DNA of 64,000 nucleotides from Callaeas wilsoni (Eukaryota > Chordata > Aves > Passeriformes > Callaeidae). Below the pieces are notes generated by a model, which was given only the letters and a program-made list of their open reading frames with translations, searched no databases and was not told where the DNA came from. The position numbers and the translations under genes are program-made. Below are positions 12,527-24,982 of this stretch, in pieces (position 1 is the stretch's first letter; the number at the start of each line of letters is the position of its first letter). The stretch covers positions 248,001 through 312,000 of the forward strand of contig VWPU01003056.1 in NCBI GenBank assembly GCA_013398955.1, in the 5' to 3' direction.

Positions 12527-13502
12527 TCAAATTTGCCCCAGCTGCACCATGTGCTCCGTGGTGGAGAGGGCAGGTGCCTGACCCCTGCCCTTGCTGCACC
12601 GTGTGGGCTGCACACACATGGAGGGACAACCCCATCCCCTCTGATTTATACACCAACACCCCACTCCTGGAATTATACACTTACCAGACCCTACTCACCT
12701 GAGCATTACTCTTATCCCCCCTTAGACCTGCCTGAGCCTCAACGCACACACCTTTGACACATTCCTGATGAACCTGAGAGTGCCCGCACCCCTGCCACTG
12801 CTCCCTCTTGCACTCCCTGCCATCCCTCACACGCCTGCAGTTCCCAGCCTCATTTCTGCCTTTGCTGTGCTGCATTCCGTGGGAGTTCATCTGCACCGAA
12901 ACCTTTCTGCTCTTTGCACTCCTCCACCTGATCTCACTTTTCACACGCACATTCCCAGTGGACGAGCAGGAGCAAACCCCAGGTGCTCTCTGGCATCTCC
13001 CTGCAGCCACTGGAGCCAGGGATGCTGACGGCTAGAGGCAGCAGGCAGGTGTGGAGAGAGAGTGAAAAAGGGAAATGCGTGGTTTTGAAGGGAAGCTGAG
13101 CTGTGGGGTTAACTGGATGATGAATGGTGGCAGGTGGGTGCTTAACCACGTCCTGCTCTCGTCCCTGCCCACGGCGGTGGCTCCAGCACAAGGAACGCTG
13201 TTTCGAGGTTGCTTAAGCGACAAATGATGTTATGTATTTAACAGGCAATAATATCCACCCATGGCTTGCTCGTCCTCCCCATTTATTTTCCCCTTGCAGG
13301 TGCGTGGCTAGAAAACTGCTCCAGCTTTCACCTCGCTATGGGGAAGGAGGGGCCGTCTCCATTCAACGAGCTGCAGAAACAGCTACAACTCAGTAATGAA
13401 AATAACAAGAGTCAGATCCTCCACCAGCATCACCTCTGTGTGCTCCAATGAAGTTTTGGATGCTCTGTTGATGTATAACAGCCATGGGTCTACTTTCTGC
13501 AG
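12527..13502. other. Unique non-coding sequence, pyrimidine-rich
   Basis: No gene is recognised. Positions 12600-12950 are C/T-rich on the plus strand, which keeps several frames open without giving any recognisable protein. At 13270-13310 a pyrimidine tract ending in TTGCAG resembles a 3' splice site, but no supported exon follows. Confidence 0.45.
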
Positions 13503-13864
13503 CACAAAATCATTAAAGTTGGAAAAGCCTTCTGAGGTCACTGAATTAACCCAGCACCACCACCAGGTTCACCACCAACCCGTGTCCCCAGGTGCCGCAT
13601 CCACACCCTTCTGAACACTTACAGGGATGGGGACCCCACCCTTTCCCCAGCCAGTCTGTTCCAGTGCCTGACCACACCTTCTGTGCAGAAATCTTCGCTA
13701 ATATCCAACCCAAACCCCCCTTGGCACAACCTAAGGCTCTATTCTCTGGTCCTGTCTCTTAATACGTGAGAGAAGAAAGCGACCCTCACCTGGCTACAAC
13801 CTCCTTTCGGGTAGTTGTAGAGAGCAATGAGGTCTGCCCTGAGCCTCCTTTTCTCCAGGCTACC
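13503..13864 (-). mobile_element. CR1-Y-like LINE fragment, minus strand
   Basis: The left edge is AAAATCATTAAAGTTGG, then GAAAAGCCTTCTGAGG. It is followed by CCAGGTGCCGCATCCACACC, AGGGATGGGGACCCCACC, AATATCCAACCCAAACC, CTGGCTACAACCTCCTTTCG and GAGCCTCCTTTTCTCCAGGC. The order and wording match the CR1-Y-like copy at 6376, so these two are members of one older subfamily. About 360 bases of 3' region remain, with no coding capacity. Confidence 0.92.
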
Positions 13865-15200
13865 ACAAAACCGTCAGTGAAAATGTCTGTACTGGGTTCA
13901 GACATGAGATAAAACCCACAAGGGACAGTGGCAGAGCTGCTGAAAGGGAAGAGCGATGTCCCATCTGCACTGCAAATTGAAGATGAAAAGGAAAAGAAAC
14001 TCAGAGGGTCTGACTCTCGCTCCAGCTTTAACTGTACATCAAGAGAACTCAATCACCCCTTTCCCTTGGTGATTCCAGGTATAAACAGCAAATTTTAGTC
14101 CTGGAAAAGTCTTTTTATACCCAGAAATGGACACTTCCATTTTAGCACTGACACAAGGAGCTGACCCAGTCTCATCCCTCACATCAGCCTTCACCCAACT
14201 GCACCTTGGTTCCATGTAAAGGCACAATCCACCTGTTCCTCCCTCCCTGGGCACGGAGCATCCCTGGGGAGAGCAGCCTCGAGGGCTGGTCCGTCTGTCC
14301 CTCCCCGTGGAGCCGTCTGGCTCCGCTGGCAGCAGTGCCCGACACGCTCCGCGGTCAGACCTTGGCATGCCAGACCCCCTCGTAGGCAGCTGCCCACAGG
14401 ATTAGGAGCAACGTGCCCAAACCTTGTACAATTATCTGCAACTGTTTCTCCACTGCAAATAGGTGGAGCAGCAGTTACGGTCTCGCATTCCTGATTTCCC
14501 AAGGACAGTCGTGTGGCCACTGTTCATTACAGCCAGGGCAAATGAAGATGGATGAAGGTGAGTTTGGATGCTCCATATGCCTCTGTTGGTGTACTGCACT
14601 GAGGTCTGGAATATGGGAAACATCACAAGGAGAAAACAGTTACCATTTCTTCCTGAATCTCAGAAAATGTTGCATTTAGCTGCAGATCCAAAAAATGGAG
14701 AAACCCGAGGTCAGAGTCTTGCCTGACTCTACCTCTCCATCACTTTACTGGGATGGATCTCAGAACATTTATCAACCATAACCCCCACACAGGAAAGGAG
14801 TAGTGGCATTCCCATGTTGCAGGGGAACCACTGAAAAAACAAGACGTGATAAAAAAGTAAACCTAGGAAAGCTGTTAGGATCTGTCTCCAAGGAATGGAG
14901 CCCCATCAGCAACTTCACCTGGACAGGGTGAGGAGGGCCAAACATGGAGCTACCTCAGCATCTGAAATAACATTCCAGAGTCAAAAAGCAAAACACATTT
15001 TGTGGACATACATGAAAATTTGGCCTGAATTTCAAGGTCATGTGGTAAATTAGCAAGAAGACCCAGATGTCCTGAGCATGATCCCTTCCTACCCTACGAG
15101 GCACAGCCTCCCATAACCATTTGTGCAATTGCCTTATTTCAGAGTGAATTATAGATGCTCTTGTAAGCAGATCCAGTCAATATATTTATTTTTCTTTTGA
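13865..15200. other. Unique non-coding sequence
   Basis: I recognise nothing specific here. Frames on the minus strand near 14039-14520 are open but resemble no protein family. The last 80 bases (15120-15200) become AT-rich just before the duplicated element at 15201 and share no similarity with the left flank of its partner copy. Confidence 0.45.
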
Positions 15201-15360
15201 TATACAGCTACAATAGGAAGCCATGCATGAAGTTTATTAAACCTGCCTAATTTTCTATCAGTTCTGCAAAATATCGATTCTATGCATTCAGTCATCTGGC
15301 TCAGACTCAACCTGGAAAGAGAATAATTTAAAAACAACAAAAAGAAGCATCCAATTCCTC
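15201..15360. repeat. Duplicated non-coding element, copy A
   Basis: This block matches 52441-52595 in the same orientation. Positions 15211-15240 and 52451-52480 differ at one base in 30, and the next 30 bases show only a handful of differences plus a one-base gap. A looser but colinear tail follows (TTTAAAAACAA and AAGCAT shared). The flanks do not match, so the left edge is sharp at about ACAGCT. It is not CR1 or the tRNA SINE. The minus strand is open through the core, but a one-base indel would break that frame in the partner, so coding is unlikely. It may be a duplicated enhancer or a relic of an uncharacterised repeat. Confidence 0.8.
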
Positions 15361-15973
15361 TCAAACAACACTAATCTGAGCCTGCAAAGTGTCCCCGTCC
15401 TCATGGGCAGAGCCCTTTGATCGACTGAGCCAAAGACAACTGTGTTATTTAGGAGCCATTTGCAAGCTGGCAGATTAAACAAGGCTTCTCTTTTTTTCCC
15501 CCTAAAGGGCGGGTGGGGAAGAAGTAACAGCTTTACAGTAGCAGTAAAACATCCAAATGATTTTTTTCCCTCTGACAGAGCCAGATTCTTCAGGTTATAT
15601 GGGCAGGAAAGCAGCACAGAAGGATCTGCTGTTCTCCAGCTCGCCAGGGACACCGTGGGGGCAGAACCCCTTTGCTGTACCAAGGTTTTGGTGAGCCAAG
15701 AGCAGGGCTGGCCTGTGTAGGGGTGCAGGGCAGGATGCTGACATGCAGGGAAAGCGTGGATGAGGTTCCTCAGGGATGCACCAGCAATGTCCAAGCCTCA
15801 CAGGTGTGTAAGCATCCCCCTCAGGAGAGTACCTCGCACTGTCTGTTCCTGGCCAGACAGCACCTCTGAAACCAGTTTTTGCAGATTTTCCAGTCTGGTT
15901 CTGGAGAGCACGAGTTCTGTCCAGCAGGCAAGTCTCAGCCTTAATCCCTGTCTCTCTACCTTTCTCAGAGAAT
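15361..15973. other. Unique non-coding sequence
   Basis: No gene or repeat is recognised. A minus-strand frame (15288-15794) runs through this stretch and the right half of the duplicated element without resembling any family, and is most likely a chance frame. Confidence 0.45.
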
Positions 15974-16055
15974 TTAAAATCCCAGAATGGTTTGATTTGG
16001 AAGGGACCTTAAAGATCATCTAGTTCCAATCCCCTGCCATGTGCAGGGACATTTT
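15974..16055 (-). mobile_element. Short CR1 3' end, minus strand
   Basis: The plus strand reads AAAATCCCAGAATGG, then TTGGAAGGGACC, TTAAAGATCATCTAGTTCC and CCCTGCCATGTGCAGGGAC, the reverse complement of a CR1 terminus. Only about 80 bases are kept. The motif is well preserved, implying a fairly recent, strongly truncated insertion. Confidence 0.9.
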
Positions 16056-16440
16056 ACATTTGCATAATAAAATCAGAGACAGGGAGTTTTCTACCTTTAA
16101 TTTTTCGAGTTTAACTGATCTTCTGCACAAACACACTGTTATTGTGCCCAAATTATGATGGAAATCAGCAATAAATATAAAGATGCTATCTAAGCCAATA
16201 TGGCACCCTGTTTTACCACATCAATCTCAAGGAGCTTGTCCTCAGATCCACACGTCAGGCCAGCTTTCAGCGACTTCCTTTAGTTCAAACTTAACCTGCT
16301 GCTTTCCCTGTGCCGTAGGCTGCTCGAGACCAGCTGCGAAGCATCATTGTACAAGACAGAACATATGCACGAGTAAACAAATTAAGGCGATCTCCAAAAA
16401 ACCAGGCCCCTGGCTTCCTGGAAGAGCTGCAAGAGAAACT
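16056..16440. other. AT-rich unique sequence upstream of the CpG cluster
   Basis: Positions 16065-16210 are AT-rich and repeat-free, with TAAATATAAAG-type words. The composition then rises steadily into the CpG cluster at 16441. If that cluster is a promoter, this is its upstream or downstream flank. No gene is visible. Confidence 0.4.
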
Positions 16441-16760
16441 TAATCAACAGCAGCGGGTGAAGCGGTGAAGGGGAGGAGACGGACCTCTGCTAAGGAAGCG
16501 ATGCTCTCGGGCCGCGGATGCAGCAGCGAGGAGGCGGCGGGGCAGCAGCAGCAGCAGCGCGGGGAGCGCTCGGAGCCGCAGCCCCGCCGGCTCCAAGGCA
16601 GCTCCGGTTTGCTCGGCACGGAGCGGCCGCTGGGAGCTGATGCGGGAGAAAAACAAGGAGCCGAGCGGGGGCTCAGCTCTGGCGGCTGAGGGCTCAGCCG
16701 GGGCGGCCCGGGATGGTCCCATGGCCTGGCTGAGCCTCCCCGGCTCCCTCCCCAGGGGCT
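16441..16760. promoter_or_regulatory. CpG island, candidate promoter
   Basis: I count about 30 CpG dinucleotides between roughly 16455 and 16720, far denser than the surrounding CpG-poor sequence. The block includes GGGCCGCGG, GCGCGGGGAGCGC, CGGAGCGGCCGC and GGGGCGGCCCGGG. A (GCA)5 run sits at 16542-16556. CpG islands in vertebrates usually mark promoters or first exons. A plus-strand frame spans it (ATG at 16501, stop about 16689) with a short Gln run and no recognisable domain, so I do not call a CDS. Direction of transcription is unknown. Confidence 0.65.
16542..16558. repeat. (GCA)n trinucleotide run inside the CpG island
   Basis: Five consecutive GCA units (a CAG/CTG-type repeat) lie within the CpG-dense block. 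If translated on the plus strand this gives a short polyglutamine, but translation is not supported. Such short runs are common in GC-rich first exons and 5' UTRs. Confidence 0.85.
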
Positions 16761-19700
16761 CATTGACAGGATGAACTTGCAGCAGTGAAATCAGCTGAAT
16801 TCCAAGGCAGGTAAATCTCTGCTCACCTCCGCGCAAACGCTCTGGCTTCGGTTCAAGCCTCCTGCCGCCAGATCTCAGGTCTTTACAGGAGGGAGTGATG
16901 TGGGAAAAGGAAAGAGCGGAAGCATTTCCCTTCCCAGCTGCAGGCAGCTTCACCCTGGAGCTGAGGAACCTTCTCTGCTAAAAACCTCTGCCTCGACCCT
17001 ACAGTCCAAGTCAGAGTGCAGTTGCTTACAACAATTCCTCTTGGGAGCTCATGACCAGCAGAATTAAATAAAAACAAATTTTATTGCAAAGTGTGATAAT
17101 TTAGCATTGAAGAAAATCTGTATTTTTAAAACCTCGTGTTCGTGCACCTGGCTGTTTGTTCCTCTCTAGCCTCACATTCTTAAGACCAGCTGGATCTCCT
17201 TGGTTTTCATTTTACCCCAAGAGAGCAAGACAGTCAGCATGTGCTCTCTTAGCAGCCCTGGAAGCCCTCTGAGATATCAGAGTTACTCAGGCCAGTCCTT
17301 GCAGCCTGATTCCTCACTCAGCATGCCAGACTCATCCCCCTTTGCCATAGAAAGCTGCTGGAGAGACAACTGGGAGCCCCAGCTCCTCCTCACCCCAGGC
17401 CGCAGTCTCAGAGCAGAGTCTGGCGCTGAAGTCTAACACAAATCCCCTGGTGTGATAACAGGCAGTCAGGGCATCTGACAGCTAACAGAGAAGTATTTAA
17501 AATAACTGGCTGATTTAAGGCAAGTGTCTCCTTAATCCTAAGCAGTTAGAGGTTGTTTTATACCCTGGATGACAAAGGTTTGTATAGCTAGTTTATCATA
17601 TGTTTAAAGCTGCCGTAATGTAACAGCAGAGGATCTGCTATTCATCTTAGGCAAAGCAGGGGGAAAGCTGGACTCACATATCTGTGGGAAGACATAAGGA
17701 ACGTGTCATAACCAAGAGCTTCTTGCTGCACAACCTAAGATCCACCAGAAGCACGTGAGAAGAAAACAGTGTCGTCATGACTGTAAAGCTGTTGGAAGTT
17801 CTTTGCTTTGTCCTCTTTGTAGTTCACTCTCCAGCTGGAAGCACCCATATCTGGGATGGAAATGTGGAGAAACCTGATTCTGCAGGACCAGCAACAGTGG
17901 GATCACTGCAGGAGGAAAAAGAAAAAGAGAGGACCTAAGGGCTGTGCTGGCACTGGTCACACCTGAGCAGTGCGAGATGTCAGGATCCTCTCCATGACTC
18001 CCAGGAAAGTGCTGCACATGCAGAGAGTTGCCTTCACAAGATGGATCTGGCACATCACCGTGCCAAGCTGAGATCCAGGTCGGATTTTGGCTCCTGCTGC
18101 ACAGCCCCATCTCACTCCCTGAATCCAGCAATTTTCAAATCTGGGCTTTTGCTCAGCTCTCATCGCTAATCGGGGGGGATTGCAGGAGTTAAACTCCTTG
18201 TTGCAAAGCAGAGATTCCATTTTCCTCTGGTCTTAAGCAGCTTCAATCCATCTTTCTGCATTACAGAGCCCGTGCTGATTGTTCTGCTGTAGTGAGTAAT
18301 AACAACTTGTACTTTGCAGATTCCCCCAGGGACTCACGTTCCCGGCTCTGCCGCACCACTGGCTCCACAGGGCAGGCACACATCTGCCCAGGCACCCTCA
18401 GAGAGGGATGGGGCTGCAGGAACAACACACAAAGAAATTTGGGTGGGAAGGTGTCCAGAGTGAAGGGCACCAGACTGTGGCTGATAGCCATGGGGAAATT
18501 GGGGTGCCCAATCCTGTGAGATGTGAACTTCACAGCGTGGGGGACACAGAGACAGTAGAGGGGGATATTAGGACTTTTTCACCTCCCAAAAGCTGCACAG
18601 ACAGATTTTCTCCAAAGGGATCCATTACCAGCATTACCACCTCATTTTTACTGCAAGACCTAGGTTGATGAAATAAGTACCAATCTACCAATCTCTACAC
18701 TTTTTTTTTTACATGCAGATAGTTAAAAAGAGAACAAAACCTGCTAAACAGAGAGAGCTTTGCTTCATGTTCAAGCTTTGCAAGGCATTTTGCCAAAACT
18801 AGAAAAGATATTATTTCCAGCACCAATATTTAATAAAGATGTTGTCTTCTATGGCAAGGCCAACAGCTGGAACTGGAATCCATTTCCAGACATGGGCACT
18901 AACTTGCAATGGCCCGGATTTGCTCAACTGCCTTTTTTAATTGTGGGCATTAGCAGATTATGGGTACTTTTGTAGCAGGTCCATAAAACACTGCTTTGTA
19001 ATCTCCGGTATGCATTAAGGTCCAGATTATCATGCTTGTAGTTGATAATAACAGACAAGAGATTGCCTGGACCCCTGGGAAATCCAGGAGAGGCACCTGG
19101 TAGAGCACAGGAGCACACGGTGCTGAGACACGTGCAGGGCTGGCGCACACGGCAGAGCACCCGCAGTCCTGCTGCCCACCCCTCGCCCATGGGGGCAAAC
19201 ACCGAGGCACAAACGTCTCCATTTCTCTTCTTCCCAGCTCGCATTTTGGGTGGGGGCTCTGCCTGTTTCAGCTCCCTATTCTGTAAAGACATGGGTTATC
19301 CTTCTCTTTCATCCTAGATGAAAGGAGGTGGTTACATGCACCAGTTTCTAAATCAGCTCCTAGCAAAAAAAAATCATTAAGAGGGTGCAGGTCTGCCTTC
19401 CAGCCGGCTCACTGACGAGCTAGGGACTTGCTCAGTCAGCAGCAGGGAGGAAATGTGTCCCACATATATTTTAAGAGCAACTGGGAGCACTGGAAGCACA
19501 AAGTTTTCAGTGGAAGGTCACTAGATGGCCCCAGATCTTCCTCTGCAGCAACCACCAGTATTTCAGCTCTGGGAGCCTGGACTTCGCTCATCCTGCAGCC
19601 TGACCCCAAAGGAGCAGCATGTCCTGATAAGAAGGGGCACCGAGTGAGAACCAGGGATACTTGCCAAGATATCTTGAGCGAAGCACTTACCCCCCTGACG

Positions 19701-22700
19701 GCTTTTCCTGCTCCCAGCCTTTGACTGTTGAGGGCAGGAGAGCCTGTTGTGTGTCTGGGCAGTGCCAGGGCCTGCGAGACACTGACCCCATACAGATAAA
19801 GGACAAGGAGTCTGATTATGCACAAACTCACATCATCCCACTGCCAGGCTGCTGCAAAACCCTCAGAGAGGAAAAAGCCATCTACACTTATTCCTCAAGT
19901 CAAATCACTGCTGGATCTGGGGCCTGTAGTGCCTGTTTTGGAGCTGTAATGATGTCCACGCAGGTCAGGCTCCTCTGCACCTCTGTTTTGGTTTAAGCTG
20001 TTTGGGCAGGACTAGAATTAGATTCCATGAGCAGTTACGTGGGTCTAAACCACCACTAAATTCCTCTGGATTAAGCAGATGCTTCTGTGGAGAACAAGCC
20101 AAAGGAAGAACTGGTTTTACACCCCAGCTCCTAAGTGATGGCCCCAAAGAAGAGGCACAAAGGTACATGGGGACTTTGGGAGTGGTGGGGTAAGTGATCA
20201 GTTAATAGAGGCAAATGATCTTTTCCTTTCTCCTGGCTCGGATCTCTGTTCAAGTGGTGAAATGAGACCCGTTCCCTGTAATTGCTCTGCTCTTGCACAC
20301 AACTGCTGTCTCCCACGTGTAGCTTGTTGACATTTAAATAAATTGCAATTATTCTGACAAAGTAGATTGCAGGGACTCTGGAGAAAATGGGTCAAAAATA
20401 CGTCCAGGAGCATCTGCAATGTGTTTAACACATGATTATAACAGGGCAGGATGAGGAGGAGAGTAGGTGCTGACAATAACAGAGGCAGCATGGAACTGGA
20501 CACAGCCCAGCACAGCCCCACACCATGGTGGGATCCTTGGCTCTGCCTCAGCCAGCAGGAGCCAAAGCCTCCCGGACCTGGGATGGAGGAGACAGCAGTG
20601 GAGGAAATGGAAAACCCAGAGGGGATGAGAGCAAACAGGGCACTGCTTGGACTCTTTGAGTGTAGACCATCTTGGCCAAAGTCTTCAGCTCTCCTCTCCT
20701 TCCTTCTGCAAGAGCATTCAGGGACTTCAGAGGAGGCTGAGGGCTATGACTTCCCATCTCACATTGCCTGTGGCTAGGAGATGGGTGCCCTGCTGGCCAC
20801 CCAGACTCCAGCTTTTCCTCTTTCCTCACTCCCTGGAGCCTTCTCTATACCCCATTCCCTTCTTCCTCGCCCTCCCATCTCTTGGAGAGGATTTGTCCTT
20901 TTGCCCACATCAATCTGAGCTCCTGAGATCCAGGCTGGAGACTGCAAACACTGGATTTCACCTTCCATCTGAGGGGTTTCCTAAGCAATCCAGGATGGCT
21001 GCTCCCTGCTGCCTTGCCAGTTGTAGGATATAAGAGGTGGTGCTGGAGCAGCCAGGACACAACAGGTTCCTTGATCCCACATCTGTCACAGCTCATACAG
21101 ACACACAGCTCCTTGTCCAGCCCCAGAGACAGATCTGCCCCTCGTGTAGGTCGCTGACAGCACAGAAAGCTTAGATCTGAGGCAGAAATGGAGCATTGAG
21201 TGCAAGTAAAGAGGCAAAGATTCTAGAGAACACTACAGAAGGGTGGATGCCATCACAAGAAGCACAAGAACAATACAGAAATGCACCTTCAGAAAGGTCT
21301 CCCAGTGTACCCCCACTGTCTTCCTTCTCTCTCCTTCTACTGGAAAGCCTTTGCCTTCTCCCCACACCACAAACCTGTTTCTTGTTTTGTTTCCCAGTAC
21401 ATCAAAATGTCTCTCTGCAAGTGTAAAACTCTTTAGATGAGGGGAAAATAAAATCGATTTGAAATCACAGCTGCTGGGAGTCTCTGGCACACACACACAC
21501 TGTCTGCTGACATTTTCTGTAGCTCTTTTCCCAGTGAAATCTGTCTCAAGCAGAGCCCAAAGGGGCCAGTAACAAATCAGTTGCCTGGTACACAAGTGAT
21601 TTTTTTAACTACAGGTCCAACACAACTGCACTGGAAACCACAGGTTTAGTCCCACATGGATCATTAAACAAAACGGGCTGTTTGTTAAAAGGTACAGGTT
21701 TTTAGGGATTTGTGGTTCTGAACCAACCTGGGTTTATTGCATATTCAATCCCATTTTTTTCTGAGAAGCAGTAGAGCTACTGCATTCCCATCAGACTGGC
21801 ATTTCTCTGGGCACTGAGCAGTCACCATCTGAGTGGGGAATTGCCTGAAAGATGGGAGCTGCTGCTGTCAAACACTCTGTGAGGGAGGGACAACACTTGT
21901 GCCTTATGCTTCCCCCTCCTTTTTCAGCTTTCTTCACCATTACCAGAACTTTAAAGTCAGTTTTTATAGATAGAAGTGGAAGTCTTTTTAGCCATTTGAT
22001 TTCCAGCAGCTGAAGTTTCAAAGTAAGGTGAAAAGCTCCAATACAAAAGTTGGAGTCCCTTCCAAGATCACCTACCACCCACTCTTGCCATGGCAATCCA
22101 GGAATCCAACAAGCTTAGCTCAGCAAGTCCCAACACTCATCCCCTCCAGCCAATTGAGCTGCTCTGCCGGGGGCCTTGGAGCTGGATCTGCTCTCTCAGA
22201 AGTTTGGGAGATGGCAGAGTGAGGCCACACAGGCAAAAAGAGACTTTCATCTCCTGCCATTTGAGTGACAGTTACCAACTGACTTGTTTCGAATGACAGA
22301 AGCCAGAGGGAGATGAAGCAAAGCTGCACGCATGGAACAGACCAAAAAGGAAGGGGAAGAGAGGTTTAGGCAGGTTGGCCATTAATGTTCCATGACCCAG
22401 CCTTGGGACACGGTCACTGCGTGATGCCACAAGCATGCAGACATGAGAAGTGTTGCTTAGCATCTAGGCACAACAAAAGGGACAAGTTTGTTCTGTCCTG
22501 GGAACCTCCAAACCTGCCTCTAGGGCAGAAACAGGCTCTGATTCCCCTCCTGCTGTGGCTCCAAGTCCTGGCATGGTGGTACTACCCAGGTGGGAGAGTC
22601 TCTATGACTCTGTCTTACACTTTTCCTTTGGGAGAAGCCTGGAAATCTGGATTCAGAGCGACCCAACTGCGCTCAGCGTGAATGTTCAGCTCCAGCTTGC

Positions 22701-23073
22701 AAAGGACTTCACAGTGTGAGGAAGGGACATACATCAGACTTCTACTCCAGAAACCCCATGTGAGTTTTTGTCAAGGCAATGCAAAAATGCTGCAGGAAAC
22801 TTCCATAACACCAGATTTCAGGGACAGATCCTACATCATTATTGCCATGATCCCAGTTATAGTTGGCTTAAGCTAGCACAAGAGGGGCTTACAAGACAAA
22901 GCTGCACATGTGTGAGCAGGAAGACAAATATAGGACTGTGTGATCTGCATGGCAGGACACAAGGAAGGGATCCATGGAGGATCCTGCTTTGTTCCCATGC
23001 TTCCCAGTGTCTGCACCTGGTCCCACATCCAGCCCCAGAAGAAGACACATCCTTTCTGAAGCAGCTGGTGAAC
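16761..23073. other. Long unique non-coding stretch
   Basis: More than 6 kb holds no CR1 or SINE that I can recognise. Positions 17490-17640 are AT-rich, with runs such as GGCTGATTTAAGG and TTTATCATATG, and look like a candidate conserved element. A short (CA)n run lies at 21487-21500. Open frames throughout are short, antiparallel and unrecognised. This repeat-poor character fits a regulatory gene desert or an intron, which is inference. Confidence 0.4.
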
Positions 23074-23110
23074 ACCTCTGGGTAAGGTTACCTCTGGGTA
23101 AGGTTACCTC
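23074..23110. repeat. Perfect 16-bp tandem duplication
   Basis: The 16-base unit ACCTCTGGGTAAGGTT occurs twice exactly (23074-23089 and 23090-23105), followed by the first five bases of a third copy. Perfect identity suggests a recent slippage duplication, possibly polymorphic. Each unit contains GGGTAAGG, close to a 5' splice-site consensus, but no exon is evident. Confidence 0.9.
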
Positions 23111-24963
23111 CTGCCAGAGCCGGCCGGTGAGTATGCAAATGAGAAGGAACAGGACCATGAAGGAGATGCCTTCAGAAAAGGGCATGAAGAGGCATCATCT
23201 TCCTCTGCAACATATCCAAGCACAGGGGAAGGGTTTGACTTACTGGAGGATAGGACCTTTTGAGCAGTGACAGAGATATATTATCATTAAACCAAAGGAA
23301 ATCTTTGCTGTGCTTCCTTCAGTCCTTGCTCCAGGCTGGCTTTTATTGGGAAGTAATTAACACTGCAGGTTTGGCTCCCCTCCCCTGGTCCCCACAATGA
23401 AAGAAAAGCATGAAATCTCAGCTGGAAATACCAAAAAACTCCTTGAACCAGAGCAACAGGGGAGGAAGAAAAAGAGGAGGAAGGAATCAGGGATTAAAAA
23501 CATTTGGTATGGGAGCTGGTTTACATCTGCTAGAATGATTCCTCAGTTCCCTCCCAAAATACACATGCATGGACACACAGGTACACACACAAATAAACTG
23601 CATCTTGCTTTTTAGTGTTACGTAAGGGCAGTCCTGCAAAATCCGTGAGACCTGTGAGGTGTTGCAGCCAGCAGGAATCATTTCCCAGCCTGATGAGTAG
23701 AGAGGGGAAAAAAATATGGGGCAAAATATGAAGCAATTCCCAGCAATTCCTCCCTCTCCCAGCAAGAACAGAGCCCACAAGTCCCCAGCACCCACAGGGA
23801 CTGCCACAGGCTGTCCCTGAGCATCAGGGTAGCTCAGTACAGTCCCCTGCCAAGGAGAGCACAGCTTTTAACTGCAGCAGCAGAAAAACCGCGCTGCAAA
23901 CGCTGAGGGCACTTTACACACTATCTCCTCAGACAGGAGGTGATGCCAGCGGGAGGCAGAGGTCTCTACAGCAGGATTCGCTTTGTGGAGCTGGGGAGAT
24001 GGAAAAAAGAATGAAATGCTTCTAAGCGTGGAGTAATTGGCTGCCTTTGCCTGCTGGCTGGCAATCTCCCCGCTCACAGAGGCTGCCGTGACAGGTACAT
24101 GGAACCTCCTGCTACCCAGGTTGTTCCAGGTCATTATCCAAATATGCCTAAGCACCTTAAGGGGAGCTGGATTTATGTACTAGCATGATGCAAACAGATC
24201 TTCATCTTTTCTCTAGACACATCAGGTACAGGAGTCTTGTTTGGGCAGGCTCTGGATGCATTTCCAGTCCTGCTTAAAGCAAGAGCACGAGCTGCAAGAA
24301 GCACTGGCTCCCTGGGCTGGCTTGTGTGGCTCCAACACGCACTGGGGATGGGGCAGGCAGCCAATCCCGAATGCATATGGGGATACAGAGCTGGAAACAC
24401 TCACAAAACCACTATTAGCATTTAATCGCATATAAAAGGCGTAAACTGTCTTTAGTAAATGCCAAAAATTAAGAAAATGAGTAGCTCTAACATACTTTGA
24501 CCAAGACATCAAACCTGCACAGCTGTACCAAGGCTGAACTTCCAAATCAAAGGCTCTTCTTAAAATATAAACCACCCTATTTCTCCTGGGCAGTATCCAA
24601 GGAGTGGGCTGTGTTCAGATCACTTTTGGACCACGCAACAAGATGACATAATTATGGCCATCAAGTGAGATTCTTGCCTTGGATTATTTTCTTTTTTAGT
24701 GGTTACATTAGTACTCAAAAGGCCAGGAGTTCAGAACAATATAGTCTGAAAATATCCTGCTGCGAAACTGAGAAGCAAGATCTCTGCAACACAGAAACCT
24801 TTGTGATTTCTGAAAATAACAGCACCCAGGTTATTTGGGCTTGGAAAAGATACTTGAATACATGCACTGGCCCTTGACAAAGTGGACCTGAATCCATCAC
24901 TTCTGGCCCAAGGCAATCCAGACAGCTTCAGGTGGGAGGAAGAGAAGAAAATGTAGTTTCAGA

Positions 24964-24982
24964 TTTTTTTTTTTTTTTTTTT
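24964..24982. repeat. Poly-T run (19 T)
   Basis: This is an uninterrupted homopolymer of 19 T on the plus strand. Bird CR1 does not leave poly-A tails, and no retropseudogene is visible beside it, so it is probably a simple mononucleotide repeat. Its length makes it prone to sequencing and alignment error. Confidence 0.95.

Noticed and set aside
15149..15364. Minus-strand peptide across duplicated copy A
   Set aside because: The same frame is broken in copy B by a one-base difference, so a shared protein is unlikely.
16465..16689. Small protein with a Gln run in the CpG island
   Set aside because: Its composition follows from the GC-rich DNA and the (GCA)5 run. Neither a domain nor splice evidence is visible, so I call only the CpG island.
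22040..22085. Possible CR1 end (TTGGAGTCCCTTCCAAGATC)
   Set aside because: The words appear in the wrong order and mixed orientation for a CR1 terminus, with no further landmarks.
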